DNA of 64,000 bases from Caldilineaceae bacterium (GCA_026645575.1 JAPKMW010000007.1:62001-126000); one strand, 5' to 3'; numbered from the stretch's first letter, positions 25,105 to 34,397 are shown. Numbers and translations are program-made. Notes: generated from the sequence alone by a model not told the origin.

Positions 25105-26412
25105 ATGAAGCGATTGCTACGCAAGTTGGCCTTGATCACGCCTGCCGTGGCCCGCCATTTCTTGACCAGAGACACCCGCCCCTATGAGCGGATTTTACAA
25201 TATATGCGGTCAAAGCCGGACATCTGGATCACCAGCCAGGGCGACTATATTCAATGGTGGGTGGAACGGAGCCAGATGACGTTACGGATCACGGTGACGG
25301 CGGGGGTGTGCCAGATCGAAGCATCATCACCCAGGGCGGTCATTGAACAAGTTCCGGGTAAATTCTTACAAACAAAGGCGGTGTCTTGTCCTTACACTAC
25401 CTTTGTTGACACTACCTTTGTTGGCGAAGTCTGGATCACCATTGATCCGGCGCTGCCGCAGAAGGAGTTGCTCATTGAACTGTTGCATCGCGAAGGCATC
25501 ATGAATTGGCGGATTGCCGAAAGCGGCGATTTTATGCTCTCCGCTGCCGAGGTTGGCCCGCTGCTGGCGAAGATTACGCATGACATGCAAAACCGCACGG
25601 TACGGACACCGGGCCGGCCCTTGGAAGCTGATGTCCAGGCCGTGCGCCAACTGGTGATGGCAAAGTTGGCCGAGCAGAAGCTGCCCCTCTGGCGCGTCTG
25701 GTATCACCCACAGGTGGGCGATGTCGTGCCGCAGGCGGTCTTCTCCCCCCGCTACGACGTTGACCGCGCTATTACCAACTTGCCAAGGATTCGGCGGCTG
25801 GAACAGCGCTACGGGGTCGAGAGCACCCTCTACATCCGCACCTTCTGCCCCTTCTACACGGGGCGCGACATCCAAGAACTGGCGCGCAGCCCCTGGTGTG
25901 CGGAGATCGCATTGCATGGGGAATTTGTGACCAATGCCCGCCGCTTTGGCAGTGAATGTGCCGCCGCCAAAGCAGAAAAGGAACATCTGGAACAACTGAT
26001 CGACCGACCGGTGCTGGGGGTGGGGATGCACGGCGGTGAATTGACCCGCAACGCCAGCGCCCATACCAACGCGGCCATTCACGATGCCGGCCTGCTCTAT
26101 GACACCACGCCGCGCCCCCTGGACTACTACTTTCCCTTCCGAAAGGTGATCGGCGGCCACTTTAATCAATCCTATGGTCTGGCCCATGCCTTGAGCGATG
26201 TGGAGATGCCGGTCAGTTTGCGCTATGGGCAGCGCTTCTACAGCGCCGTCGTTGCCATGATGGAGGAAATTTATCACGCCAATGGCGTCTTTGTGTTGAT
26301 GTTACATCCCATTTACTTTGGATTTTTCCGGTACCTGTCCCGTCCCCAAAACTTATTCCGCCTGATCCGTTACATGGTGAAGTATTTATTGGGAAAGACA
26401 GGGTCGTTGTAG
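25105..26412 (+). CDS. Polysaccharide-deacetylase-like (NodB-fold) protein
   Basis: A 435-residue protein, moderately recognised. Residues from about 210 carry FSPRYDVDRAI, then WCAEIALHGEFVTNARRFG and GVGMHGGELTRN, an order of Asp and His motifs like that of NodB/polysaccharide deacetylases. The first 200 residues are of unknown fold. No signal peptide is seen, which suggests action on a cytoplasmic or membrane-linked intermediate. N-deacetylation would create free amines that can be N-sulfated. An internal 15-bp duplication (25396-25425) gives the peptide repeat TTFVDTTFV. ATG has GGAGGGAG upstream. Confidence 0.65.
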   Translation: MKRLLRKLALITPAVARHFLTRDTRPYERILQYMRSKPDIWITSQGDYIQWWVERSQMTLRITVTAGVCQIEASSPRAVIEQVPGKFLQTKAVSCPYTTFVDTTFVGEVWITIDPALPQKELLIELLHREGIMNWRIAESGDFMLSAAEVGPLLAKITHDMQNRTVRTPGRPLEADVQAVRQLVMAKLAEQKLPLWRVWYHPQVGDVVPQAVFSPRYDVDRAITNLPRIRRLEQRYGVESTLYIRTFCPFYTGRDIQELARSPWCAEIALHGEFVTNARRFGSECAAAKAEKEHLEQLIDRPVLGVGMHGGELTRNASAHTNAAIHDAGLLYDTTPRPLDYYFPFRKVIGGHFNQSYGLAHALSDVEMPVSLRYGQRFYSAVVAMMEEIYHANGVFVLMLHPIYFGFFRYLSRPQNLFRLIRYMVKYLLGKTGSL

Positions 26413-26458
26413 CGCCTGCGCAACAGTAGGTGCTACGCTAGGACAGGAGGATAGAAAC

Positions 26459-27877
26459 ATGCAATTTGGAGCTAAGCGCTCACTGCGTTTTACAAAATTG
26501 CTCTTGGCGGCGGCCTTGATCCTGGTTGGTCTTCTGGCGTTCGGGAGCCAAAAAGAGGTGGCAATCGCAGCCGTTATTGCCCAGAAACCAGAAAATTCAC
26601 AAGCAGCCACCGCTACGTTAAAGCAGGAGACGCGCGCCGTCTGGTCCTGGGCCGGCCGGCGCGCAAGGGCACGCGCCGATGTCGATGCCTTGGTGGCGCA
26701 GATCGATCGCGCCCGCTTGAACGTGGTGTTGATTCAGATCTACAAGGATGGCACGGCCTTCTTTGAGCCGAGTCATACCCGGTTTCCCAAAGCGGCTGAA
26801 CGGTTGCCCAACCAGACACCCTTTGTCGATGAAACGTACCGTGATGCGCTCACCTATTTGATCGCCATCCGCAATGAGCGGCGCGCCGACGATGATCCGA
26901 CCAATGACTTTGAGGTGCACGCCTGGTTTGCCGTCCATTCCGGCGGACGCGTGGAGGATGACGCCCGCTGGCCGGCACCGGATCGAACTGCGCCTTACAT
27001 GCTCAACGCACTGTTCCCTGAATTCCGCTTGAAGTATGGGGACTATTACACGACCGGCGAGGAACGCTATATGGATCACGCCGTCTCGGTGGTGCAACAG
27101 CCGCGCTTTCAAGCCTATATCACTGACCTGATTGCCGGCGTGATGGAAGACTACGATGTCGATGGGGTGCATTTAGATTTCATTCGCACCGGCGGCATCT
27201 GCTTTAACAACGAAGCGTTGGATTACCCCGGCAAGGCGTATGACTATCCCGGTTGCCAGGAGGATTACAAAGCCTGGACGCTGGAAACTTATGGCCGAGC
27301 GTATACGCTCTGGGAGGATACCAACGGCTCCCGTATGATTGAAGATGAGGGCAGTGGTCGGGTTACGGCCTGGTTGGAACATTCAATGGATCGCTTGGTG
27401 AAACGGATTCATGACGAAGTGCGCGCCGTGGATCCGGCGCTCATCATCTCCGTGGCTGCGGTCTTTACAGTTCCCGGCAATGACGAAGGCCGCAGCTTGA
27501 TCAATGGACAGGCCGCCTGGCATTGGCTGGATCAGGGGTGGATCGATGTGGCCTTTCCCACCTTTTACTCAACCACCGCCCGCACGATTGAAGGACGCGT
27601 TGCCCTTTTCCGCCAGGGCATTGACGATGAGCAGGCGCATCAACGTGTCTTCCCAGGTTTGGCGGTGCATGATGTCGAGCGCGCCCGAAGCCGCCGGGCC
27701 GGAATTTTGGTGAACCAATTAAAAGTGTTGTTGCAACCGGCGGACGATGGTGAATGCCCAGAAGCGCAGGTGCAGGGTGTTGCCCTCTTTCGGGCGGAAT
27801 ACCTGGATGATCGCACCATCCAACAGTTAGCCAAAGGCCCATTCCGTGAAGCAGCAGCACCCTTCTGGGGCAAATGA
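26459..27877 (+). CDS. Secreted glycosyl-hydrolase-like GHL10-family protein
   Basis: A 472-residue protein with an N-terminal signal or anchor segment (KLLLAAALILVGLLAFGS, about residues 16-33). The barrel domain starts ETRAVWSWAGRRARARADVD, then NVVLIQIYKDG, VHAWFAVHSGG and YDVDGVHLDFIRTGG (about residues 229-243); Asp residues in the last segment are the usual catalytic candidates. This matches the GHL10/DUF187 family found in exopolysaccharide loci, where members hydrolyse polymer outside the membrane. ATG 26459 has ACAGGAGG 10 bp upstream. It may trim exported chains, alongside the lyase at the start of the locus. Confidence 0.82.
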   Translation: MQFGAKRSLRFTKLLLAAALILVGLLAFGSQKEVAIAAVIAQKPENSQAATATLKQETRAVWSWAGRRARARADVDALVAQIDRARLNVVLIQIYKDGTAFFEPSHTRFPKAAERLPNQTPFVDETYRDALTYLIAIRNERRADDDPTNDFEVHAWFAVHSGGRVEDDARWPAPDRTAPYMLNALFPEFRLKYGDYYTTGEERYMDHAVSVVQQPRFQAYITDLIAGVMEDYDVDGVHLDFIRTGGICFNNEALDYPGKAYDYPGCQEDYKAWTLETYGRAYTLWEDTNGSRMIEDEGSGRVTAWLEHSMDRLVKRIHDEVRAVDPALIISVAAVFTVPGNDEGRSLINGQAAWHWLDQGWIDVAFPTFYSTTARTIEGRVALFRQGIDDEQAHQRVFPGLAVHDVERARSRRAGILVNQLKVLLQPADDGECPEAQVQGVALFRAEYLDDRTIQQLAKGPFREAAAPFWGK

Positions 27878-27890
27878 GCGCAGGGAACCT

Positions 27891-28826
27891 ATGCCAAAGT
27901 ATATCTTTATCGTTGGTCTCCCCCGCACGGGAACCAAGCTAATGGTCAACATTCTGGGCGCCGCGCCTGGCTATGCGTGCCACCTCTCCCCGGAAAATTT
28001 TTTCCTGGGGCGCGCCTTCCTGCCGGGCGCCTACCGTAAGATGAAACGCTATGGCGACCTGCACGTGGATGCCAATATTCATCAACTGGTAGATGCCATG
28101 TATACAGGCAAATTTCATGGGGAGTATTGGGACCGCTTGCAGAATGGCACGATGGCGACGCCGCGCCCGGTCATGGCGCAAGCGCTGCTGGCCTCCGATC
28201 GCAGCGCTTGCGCCCTCTACACAACGCTGCTCCAGGTTCATGCCAGCAGCGCCGAGCCGGTGATTCTGGGCGATAAGACCGGTCCCCATCTCTATCATGT
28301 GCAGACTTTGCTCCAGTGGTTTCCCGATGCCAAGGTGATCCACACCTTCCGCGATCCGCGCGCCATTCTGGCCTCGGAACACAAAAAGCGTATGGCGCAG
28401 CTTGACCGCCGCGCTGCCAAAGCGTGGGGCCAACACCGCTATGCCCACGCCCTTGCCCTCCGTCTGGTCAAGCCACTAGTGTCGCTTGCCATTGTCCTGT
28501 ATATCACCATGGCCTGGTTGCGGGCCGCCCGCCTGCACTACCGTTACAAGCGGCGCTACCCGCAGCATTATTACGTATCCAAGTTTGAGGACCTTGTCAA
28601 TGACCCGATGCCCAATGTTCAACGCTTGTGCCATTTCCTAGGGGTAACCTTTCAGCCGGCTATGCTGCATCCACCCACCGTTGATTCCAGCTTTGCGCAG
28701 AAGAGTGAACATGGCTTTGACCAAGACGCGTTGACCCGCTGGCAGAGCGGCTTACGGCCCTGGATGAAGCGTTGGCTGCTGTTTTGTGTGGGCAAAGACC
28801 TCAAAAAATTCGGGTATGTCGGTTAA
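27891..28826 (+). CDS. Sulfotransferase family protein (3 of 5)
   Basis: A 311-residue sulfotransferase. The phosphosulfate loop YIFIVGLPRTGTKLMVNILG is at about residues 4-23 and the 3'-phosphate region is VIHTFRDPRAILASEHKKR (about residues 147-165). A hydrophobic stretch VSLAIVLYITMAWLRAARL near residue 195 could be a membrane contact. ATG 27891 follows CAGGGAA; the frame extends upstream into the previous gene, but conserved sequence begins at this ATG. The next gene is a fourth sulfotransferase only 29 bp downstream. Confidence 0.85.
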   Translation: MPKYIFIVGLPRTGTKLMVNILGAAPGYACHLSPENFFLGRAFLPGAYRKMKRYGDLHVDANIHQLVDAMYTGKFHGEYWDRLQNGTMATPRPVMAQALLASDRSACALYTTLLQVHASSAEPVILGDKTGPHLYHVQTLLQWFPDAKVIHTFRDPRAILASEHKKRMAQLDRRAAKAWGQHRYAHALALRLVKPLVSLAIVLYITMAWLRAARLHYRYKRRYPQHYYVSKFEDLVNDPMPNVQRLCHFLGVTFQPAMLHPPTVDSSFAQKSEHGFDQDALTRWQSGLRPWMKRWLLFCVGKDLKKFGYVG

Positions 28827-28855
28827 GCTAACCACCACCTGGGAGGGGACGGCGT

Positions 28856-29647
28856 ATGGTTATCAGCCATGAACACAACTATCTGTTTGTCGAACTGCCA
28901 TTGACCGGCTCATCGGCCATTCATCATGAACTTTGCGCCCATTATGGTGGCGTTCCGATTTTGAAAAAGCATTCTACCTATCGTGATTTTTGTCGCGTGG
29001 CAACCGCTGTCGAAAAGGAGTACTTTGTCTTTGCCGGCATTCGCCATCCGCTGGATCAAGTGGTGAGCCACTATTTCAAGTTCAAAACGAACCACCATGC
29101 TCAGTTTACCAGTCCGGGCCAGTTGCGCAAGCTACAGGAGAGTTTCTGGCATCGCGTCGCATATCAGCGTACGCATCTGCAACGCTATCACTTTGTGCAG
29201 AAACAGAATGCTGATTTTGCCACCTTCTTCTTGCGTTACTATCACCTGCCCTACAACAACTGGAGCATGTTAGATCACCAGCGCTTTGATTTTATTCTGC
29301 GCTTTGAACACCTGACGGCAGACTTTGCCCGATTGCTCGAACGGATAGGGCTGCCACTGGTGCGACCATTGCCGGTTGCCAACAAGACAGATGGGAAAGG
29401 GACAGACTTCTTTACGTACTATTCTACGCCGGCCGTGCGCAAGCGGGCCAAACGCGTCTTTGCTCCCTTTATGGCACAGTGGGGCTACACCTTCCCTACC
29501 GACTGGGGCGAGCCGCAACTGCAGTGGCATGATTATGCCGCTTTTGCCTTATGCAATTTCTTCCGGCAGATCTATTGGCGCTATCTTCGCTACCCTGCGG
29601 TAAGAGCAAAAGGGGCAGTGCTCGAAACAACCCGCAGGGTAAGTTAG
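28856..29647 (+). CDS. Sulfotransferase family 2-like protein (4 of 5)
   Basis: A 263-residue protein. HNYLFVELPLTGSSAIHHEL (about residues 6-25) aligns with the phosphosulfate loop of Golgi-type and bacterial Sulfotransfer_2 enzymes, with GS instead of the common GT. GIRHPLDQVVSHYFKFK is the 3'-phosphate-binding segment, and FDFILRFEHLTADFARLLE fits the C-terminal part. It differs clearly from the other four copies, so substrate specificity probably differs too. ATG is preceded by GGGAGGGGA. Confidence 0.8.
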   Translation: MVISHEHNYLFVELPLTGSSAIHHELCAHYGGVPILKKHSTYRDFCRVATAVEKEYFVFAGIRHPLDQVVSHYFKFKTNHHAQFTSPGQLRKLQESFWHRVAYQRTHLQRYHFVQKQNADFATFFLRYYHLPYNNWSMLDHQRFDFILRFEHLTADFARLLERIGLPLVRPLPVANKTDGKGTDFFTYYSTPAVRKRAKRVFAPFMAQWGYTFPTDWGEPQLQWHDYAAFALCNFFRQIYWRYLRYPAVRAKGAVLETTRRVS

Positions 29648-29696
29648 GTAGTAGTATGTTGATAGTTGTGATCGTTAGCCTATACGAGTGGATCCG

Positions 29697-30260
29697 ATGA
29701 TGAACCCTCAACCCTATATTCATCCCACGGCTGAAGTTTCACCCCAGGCCATTGTCGAGCCAGGAGTCAAGATCTGGCACCAGGCGCAGGTGCGCGAACG
29801 CGCTACGATTGGGGCTAACTGCATTATCGGTAAGGGCGCCTATATTGATTTTGCCGTATCGATCGGCGCCAATTCGAAAATTCAAAATGGTGTCTATGTC
29901 TATCACGGGGTGACGATTGAGGAAGGCGTCTTTCTCGGCCCTGGCGTTATTTTGACCAATGATCGGTTGCCGCGCGCAATCACGCCCGACGGCGTGCAAA
30001 AAAACGACGCGGATTGGCAAGTGGACGCTATTCTGGTCAAGCGGGGCGCATCGCTGGGCGCACGAGCGGTGGTGCTACCCGGCGTCACGATTGGCGAATA
30101 TGCCATGGTGGGCGCCGGCGCGGTCGTCACCCGCAATGTACCGGCGCATGGGCTGGTCTATGGCAACCCGGCCCGGTTACATGGCTATGTTTGTCAGTGC
30201 GGCACTATGTTAGGCGATGACTGGCGCTGTACGGGCTGTCATCGTTGCTACGACCAGTAA
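29697..30260 (+). CDS. WlbB/WbpD-like sugar N-acetyltransferase
   Basis: A 187-residue hexapeptide-repeat acetyltransferase: PYIHPTAEVSPQAIVEPGVK at the start, then VYVYHGVTIEEGVFLGPGVI and GASLGARAVVLPGVTIGEYA. The C-terminus CQCGTMLGDDWRCTGCHRCY carries the Cys-rich tail usual in WlbB/WbpD, which acetylate UDP-2-acetamido-3-amino glucuronate. The next gene is a Gfo/Idh/MocA dehydrogenase, the partner in that pathway, so a 2,3-diacetamido uronic acid is a reasonable hypothesis; the aminotransferase (WlbC) is not seen. GTG 29688 and ATG 29700 are alternative starts. Confidence 0.83.
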   Translation: MMNPQPYIHPTAEVSPQAIVEPGVKIWHQAQVRERATIGANCIIGKGAYIDFAVSIGANSKIQNGVYVYHGVTIEEGVFLGPGVILTNDRLPRAITPDGVQKNDADWQVDAILVKRGASLGARAVVLPGVTIGEYAMVGAGAVVTRNVPAHGLVYGNPARLHGYVCQCGTMLGDDWRCTGCHRCYDQ

Positions 30261-30331
30261 GGCCCCGCCGAAAAGTAGGGCGAAAGCGTAAGAAGCGATG
30301 TGGTGTGGGTTTGAGAAGTAAAGGGTACGTT

Positions 30332-31378
30332 ATGAAAAAAGTACGTGTTGGCGTCATTGGGGTTGGGCGTATGGGCCAAAGACATTGTCGCGTCTACTCC
30401 GCCCTGCGCAATACGCAACTGGTGGGCTTGACGGATATGGCTGCTGCACACGGTCGTGCAGTGGCGGCCAACTATGAGACCACCTTTTTTAAGACGCCTG
30501 AGCAATTGTTGCGTGAGGTTGATGCAGTAAGCATTGTGACGGCCACCCCGGCCCACTTTGCCCTTGCCCAGGAAGCCATCCAACAAGGGGTGCATCTGCT
30601 GGTGGAGAAGCCGTTGACCGAGACCGTCGGCCAGGCGAGAAAACTGGTGGATCTAGCAGAAGCCAAAGATCTGATCTTACAGGTTGGGCATATTGAGCGC
30701 TTCAACCCCACCTACATTGAACTAAAAAAAATCGCGCAGGAGATGCAGTTGATCTCCGTTAACATGCGACGGTTGAGTCCTTTTGACTTTAGCAACAAGG
30801 ATGTCGATGTAATCCGCGATCTAATGATCCATGACCTGGATCTGATTGTGAACCTGCTTGGTAAGGACTTTGAGTCCCCCCATGCCTTGGGTCGGGCGCT
30901 GTCAGGTCATGCGGTGGACCATGCCATCGCCAATTTTTCCTTTCGCCAGGGACCGATTGCCACGCTGATGGCATCGCGCATTACAGAACAAAAGGTGCGC
31001 ACCATTGAAGTGGTGGCCGATGGCGCCTATATCGAAGCCGATCTGCTTGGCAAGAATCTGGTGATTCACCGCCACACCTTCTCCCGCTTTGTCGAAAATC
31101 AGACTGTTACCGCCTATCGTCAGGAGAGCATTCTCGAACGCATTTATGTGCCGGCGGTCGAGCCGCTTATGCTCGAATTGGAACACTTTGTGGGCTGTGT
31201 GCGGCTTGGCATTGCCTGTGACGTACCTGGCGAGGATGGCCTTTTTGCCCTAGAATTGGCCCAACGGTTACTGGGGCAGTTAGAGCCGCTTACCGCAACC
31301 CCGCAAGCGGCGGCTGGTCAGCCAAATGAACATCCCCTCGCCGCCGACCCGACTCGCGTGCTGGCCGCAGTCACATAG
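30332..31378 (+). CDS. Gfo/Idh/MocA family nucleotide-sugar dehydrogenase (WlbA-like)
   Basis: A 348-residue NAD(P)-dependent oxidoreductase: VRVGVIGVGRMGQRHCRVYS at the N-terminus, VHLLVEKPLTETVGQARKLV with the conserved EKP motif (about residues 93-95), and VIRDLMIHDLDLIVNLLG supplying the His-Asp region. WlbA/WbpB enzymes oxidise C3 of UDP-GlcNAcA. Adjacent to a WlbB-like acetyltransferase, this is the most likely role; GlcNAc-3-dehydrogenases of the same family are an alternative. ATG 30332 follows AAAGGG. Confidence 0.85.
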   Translation: MKKVRVGVIGVGRMGQRHCRVYSALRNTQLVGLTDMAAAHGRAVAANYETTFFKTPEQLLREVDAVSIVTATPAHFALAQEAIQQGVHLLVEKPLTETVGQARKLVDLAEAKDLILQVGHIERFNPTYIELKKIAQEMQLISVNMRRLSPFDFSNKDVDVIRDLMIHDLDLIVNLLGKDFESPHALGRALSGHAVDHAIANFSFRQGPIATLMASRITEQKVRTIEVVADGAYIEADLLGKNLVIHRHTFSRFVENQTVTAYRQESILERIYVPAVEPLMLELEHFVGCVRLGIACDVPGEDGLFALELAQRLLGQLEPLTATPQAAAGQPNEHPLAADPTRVLAAVT

Positions 31379-31407
31379 GGCGCTTGTTCGTCGAGGTGTG
31401 AACCGGT

Positions 31408-31452
31408 GTATTCCTGGTCTACTAAGCTAATCGCTTGATACACCAGGAATAC
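31408..31452. terminator. Inverted repeat, possible transcription terminator
   Basis: GTATTCCTGGT (31408-31418) pairs exactly with 31442-31452 across a 23-bp loop. 'ATAATTTTTG' follows on the + strand, so weak intrinsic termination after the dehydrogenase gene is possible. Confidence 0.4.
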
Positions 31453-31525
31453 GATAATTTTTGCTCCTAAGAAAAGCAGTGATGCTGTGGTAGCGACAAT
31501 CAATCGCGCAGAGAGACAATCTTTT

Positions 31526-32452
31526 ATGGCGAATTCCTTCACCCGTTATATTCAGGTTCAGGCGACCACCTTTTCCGGCACGACCCTGTTGGCGATGTTG
31601 TTGGGCGCGCACCCGGAAATTGCCACGGTGGGCGAAATGAGCGGTTTGCTGCCCAACACTGCCGTGGAAAGCTACGCCTGTTCCTGTGGAGCGCTGATCC
31701 ACGAATGTGAATTCTGGCACGCTGTGACCAAACAGATGCAAGCGCGCGGCTTTGCGTTTGATCTGGCTGATTTTCAAACGCGCTATACGTCAGCCCCGCC
31801 CTCCTTCGCAGAATCGTTGCGGCATGGCTCCTTCCGCAATGAGTGGCTTGATTCTGTTCGGGATGCCATCATTCAGCGCTGGCCAGCGGAAGCGCAAACG
31901 CTGCAACGGTTGGCAGAGCGCAATCAAGCGTTGGTTGAAAGCGTCTTGGCCCTAACCGGCGCCCACGTTTTTGTCGATACCTCCAAAGAAGCGCGGCGGC
32001 TGCGTTCCCTGGCGAAATTTTCCACGCTTAACATGCGCGTCATTCACTGGATTCGTGATGTACGCGGCTATGTCGCCTCTACTGTGCGGCGACGGGGCGA
32101 AGCAGCCTTTGAACCGGCGCTAACCCGCTGGGTGCGCTTCCACCAGGGGCAGCGCCGGCTGCTGGCAACCTGGCCGGCCCAGAGCCAACTGCGCATACGC
32201 TACGAAGACCTCTGCCATGAGCCGCAAGCGACGCTGGCAACGATCTTCCAGTTTTGCCAAGTAGACCCAACTTTCTCGGCCCCGGATCTGCAAAGGGTGG
32301 CGCAACATATTATCGGCAACCCCATGCGCTTGCGCCACCACTCTGAGATCAAGCTGGACGAGCGCTGGAAAACGCAGTTATCGCGTGCGCAACTGTACAA
32401 AATCGAACAAAAGGCCGGCGCTTTGAATCACTTTTTCGGCTATGACACCTAA
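31526..32452 (+). CDS. Sulfotransferase family protein (5 of 5)
   Basis: A 308-residue Sulfotransfer_3-like protein: YIQVQATTFSGTTLLAMLLG (about residues 7-26) is the phosphosulfate loop and VIHWIRDVRGYVASTVRRRG the 3'-phosphate site (about 172-191). ATG 31526 is taken because conserved sequence begins there; a GTG at 31487 is also in frame and both lack a strong ribosome site. It is the last gene of the glycan locus and ends 1 bp short of the convergent secreted protein gene, with no terminator between. Confidence 0.83.
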   Translation: MANSFTRYIQVQATTFSGTTLLAMLLGAHPEIATVGEMSGLLPNTAVESYACSCGALIHECEFWHAVTKQMQARGFAFDLADFQTRYTSAPPSFAESLRHGSFRNEWLDSVRDAIIQRWPAEAQTLQRLAERNQALVESVLALTGAHVFVDTSKEARRLRSLAKFSTLNMRVIHWIRDVRGYVASTVRRRGEAAFEPALTRWVRFHQGQRRLLATWPAQSQLRIRYEDLCHEPQATLATIFQFCQVDPTFSAPDLQRVAQHIIGNPMRLRHHSEIKLDERWKTQLSRAQLYKIEQKAGALNHFFGYDT

Positions 32453-32453
32453 C

Positions 32454-34391
32454 TTACCGATCGACAAGGGGCAGATACAGTTGGTGCTTACCCGATGGGC
32501 TGAGGCGCGTAACTTCCACCAGGTGGAAGATGTCATCATCATCACCCATATTATAGAGTGTTAGATCGGCGCCCCCCTCCTGCCGGTTGGCAAAGCGCAC
32601 ATCGTTGAGCGGAAGAATAAGCGTTTTCCAGTGATTGGTGTTCTGTTTTTGGACAATGATCGCCGATTGCTCAACTGCCGCTGCGCCGTCATAGCGTAGC
32701 TCCCACTTACCGCTGCCCTGGTCGAGGTAGACAATGCGGATGGTCGCGCGACCGTTTAGGCTGTCGGCAAATTGATCATGTATGCCGAAGCGCATAACGT
32801 TGTGACCGTTTTGCTTATCCGTGCGGCGCGCCCATAACATCGCCTCAGAACGGGTGACGGCTGGCGGATCGTTACAGAAGATGTTGCCCGCACAGAAGAG
32901 AACCTGCCCCAAGTCACTCTGCCCAAAGGTATATTGATAGCGACCATTGCTTTGGCCGAGGAGAACAGGCGGTTGATCATACAGAAATTCACATTCAGCC
33001 GCCGAATAGCGGTTCGTGCAAATCGTCACTTCATCCGTCCAGGGTTGCGGCGCCGTGCGTGAGACGACAGGAACGGTGCTGCGCAGCTCATCGCCGGCAT
33101 TCTCGGCCCCGAAGAGCGGCACGGAATCCTGCGGGCGAAGCTGGGTGATCAAAAAGTCGTAGTTGGTCCAGACCCGTACCTGATGAATATTATCCGACCA
33201 ACGATCTTCCGGGTAGCCACCGCGCAACGCAATCCAGGCGCCCGGTGACTGTGACGGATTGCGTAGATAGCCAGCGTACCGCTCACCAAAAGCTAACGCT
33301 TCGCCATTTTCAACAAAGCTAATCACGCCTTTCGGTTGCAATTGGGGTGAAGTTTTGTTGGTGCCATAGAGGCCAATAAATTCGACGCCGCTGTGTAACG
33401 CCGCCAATACTTCCCAATAGGTGTATTGACCCAACAGGGCATCCGGCCAGTTATTGCCTGATTCATAGGCGGCCCGCGTCTCGCCGGTGCGCACCTTCTG
33501 GATCATGGAGTAGTACCACCCTTGGGGACTGGGCGCACCATTGTGTTGATCAAACCAGATGCCCGCACCCGCAAAGTGATCGCGGTTGGGGTTGGGTTTC
33601 CAGTAGCTGGTTGCTTTTGCAATGGTTGCTGGTGCAGTAAGCCCACGATTCTGGTATGCCCGTTGCAATGCTTGTTGGTAGGTCAACACAATGTCGCGTT
33701 CATAGGCGTAGGCGATCTCTTGGGTGAGATCCACCTGGTAGATACGGCCATTGGGCGCGGGTGTAAACTTTTGCCATTGCCAATCGCCATATTCATTCTC
33801 ATTCGGTAGATTTTCGGTTGTTTCAGCCATCACATTGGCGCGGACAAAGAGAATATCTGTCGTCGTCGGGCGGGCATCCGTGGCGTCAAATTGCGCCAGA
33901 TGCTCTGCCAGGGCTTGAATGTATGTCTTGTAGTAATTGATATAGACCGGATCCCAGAACTGGAGTGCATGACAGCCCTTTGCGTTGGCGATGCTGTGTT
34001 GGGCAACCCGTTCGCGCATAAAGGCCGGCCATTCAAGCCCCGGACAGTAGCCTGTCGTTACGACAATAAAGCTCTTCTTGCCCACTTTGTTAATGGCAAA
34101 ATTGAGATCTTTATCAAGTTTGCTCCAATCAAAATTACCTTCCTCCAAATAGAGGTTATTCCAAGGTGCATAGGCCATCACCCCTTTAATGTAGGGTTTT
34201 TGCAGGTCAGCAACACTGTTGTCACCGCGATAGGCCACCCAGATGCCGGCGTCGGAGTGGCGGTTCGCCAGGTCCGCTTCGGCGGCAACACCCATCTGCG
34301 CTTCAACCATCACTGGTTGACAAACGAGGGCAGCGAGAACAACAAGTAAGACAAACCATCGGCAGCGATAACTTCTCGTCTGCATCGACAT
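32454..34391 (-). CDS. Secreted TIM-barrel glycoside-hydrolase-like protein with C-terminal LPLVDR tail
   Basis: A 645-residue protein with a signal peptide (WFVLLVVLAALVCQPVMVEA, ending near residue 32). VAYRGDNSVADLQKPYIKGV and WNNLYLEEGNFDWSKLDKDL resemble the first strands of GH42/GH5-like barrels; the region to about residue 330 contains Glu and Asp candidates such as VMAETTENLPNENEYGDW, but no family could be fixed. The last 11 residues, KHQLYLPLVDR, match the end of the neighbouring divergent secreted protein and may be a sorting signal. The start codon has AAGGA 7 bp upstream. Transcribed towards the sulfotransferase, away from the FG-GAP gene. Confidence 0.7.
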   Translation of the reverse strand: MSMQTRSYRCRWFVLLVVLAALVCQPVMVEAQMGVAAEADLANRHSDAGIWVAYRGDNSVADLQKPYIKGVMAYAPWNNLYLEEGNFDWSKLDKDLNFAINKVGKKSFIVVTTGYCPGLEWPAFMRERVAQHSIANAKGCHALQFWDPVYINYYKTYIQALAEHLAQFDATDARPTTTDILFVRANVMAETTENLPNENEYGDWQWQKFTPAPNGRIYQVDLTQEIAYAYERDIVLTYQQALQRAYQNRGLTAPATIAKATSYWKPNPNRDHFAGAGIWFDQHNGAPSPQGWYYSMIQKVRTGETRAAYESGNNWPDALLGQYTYWEVLAALHSGVEFIGLYGTNKTSPQLQPKGVISFVENGEALAFGERYAGYLRNPSQSPGAWIALRGGYPEDRWSDNIHQVRVWTNYDFLITQLRPQDSVPLFGAENAGDELRSTVPVVSRTAPQPWTDEVTICTNRYSAAECEFLYDQPPVLLGQSNGRYQYTFGQSDLGQVLFCAGNIFCNDPPAVTRSEAMLWARRTDKQNGHNVMRFGIHDQFADSLNGRATIRIVYLDQGSGKWELRYDGAAAVEQSAIIVQKQNTNHWKTLILPLNDVRFANRQEGGADLTLYNMGDDDDIFHLVEVTRLSPSGKHQLYLPLVDR

Positions 34392-34397
34392 GGACAA

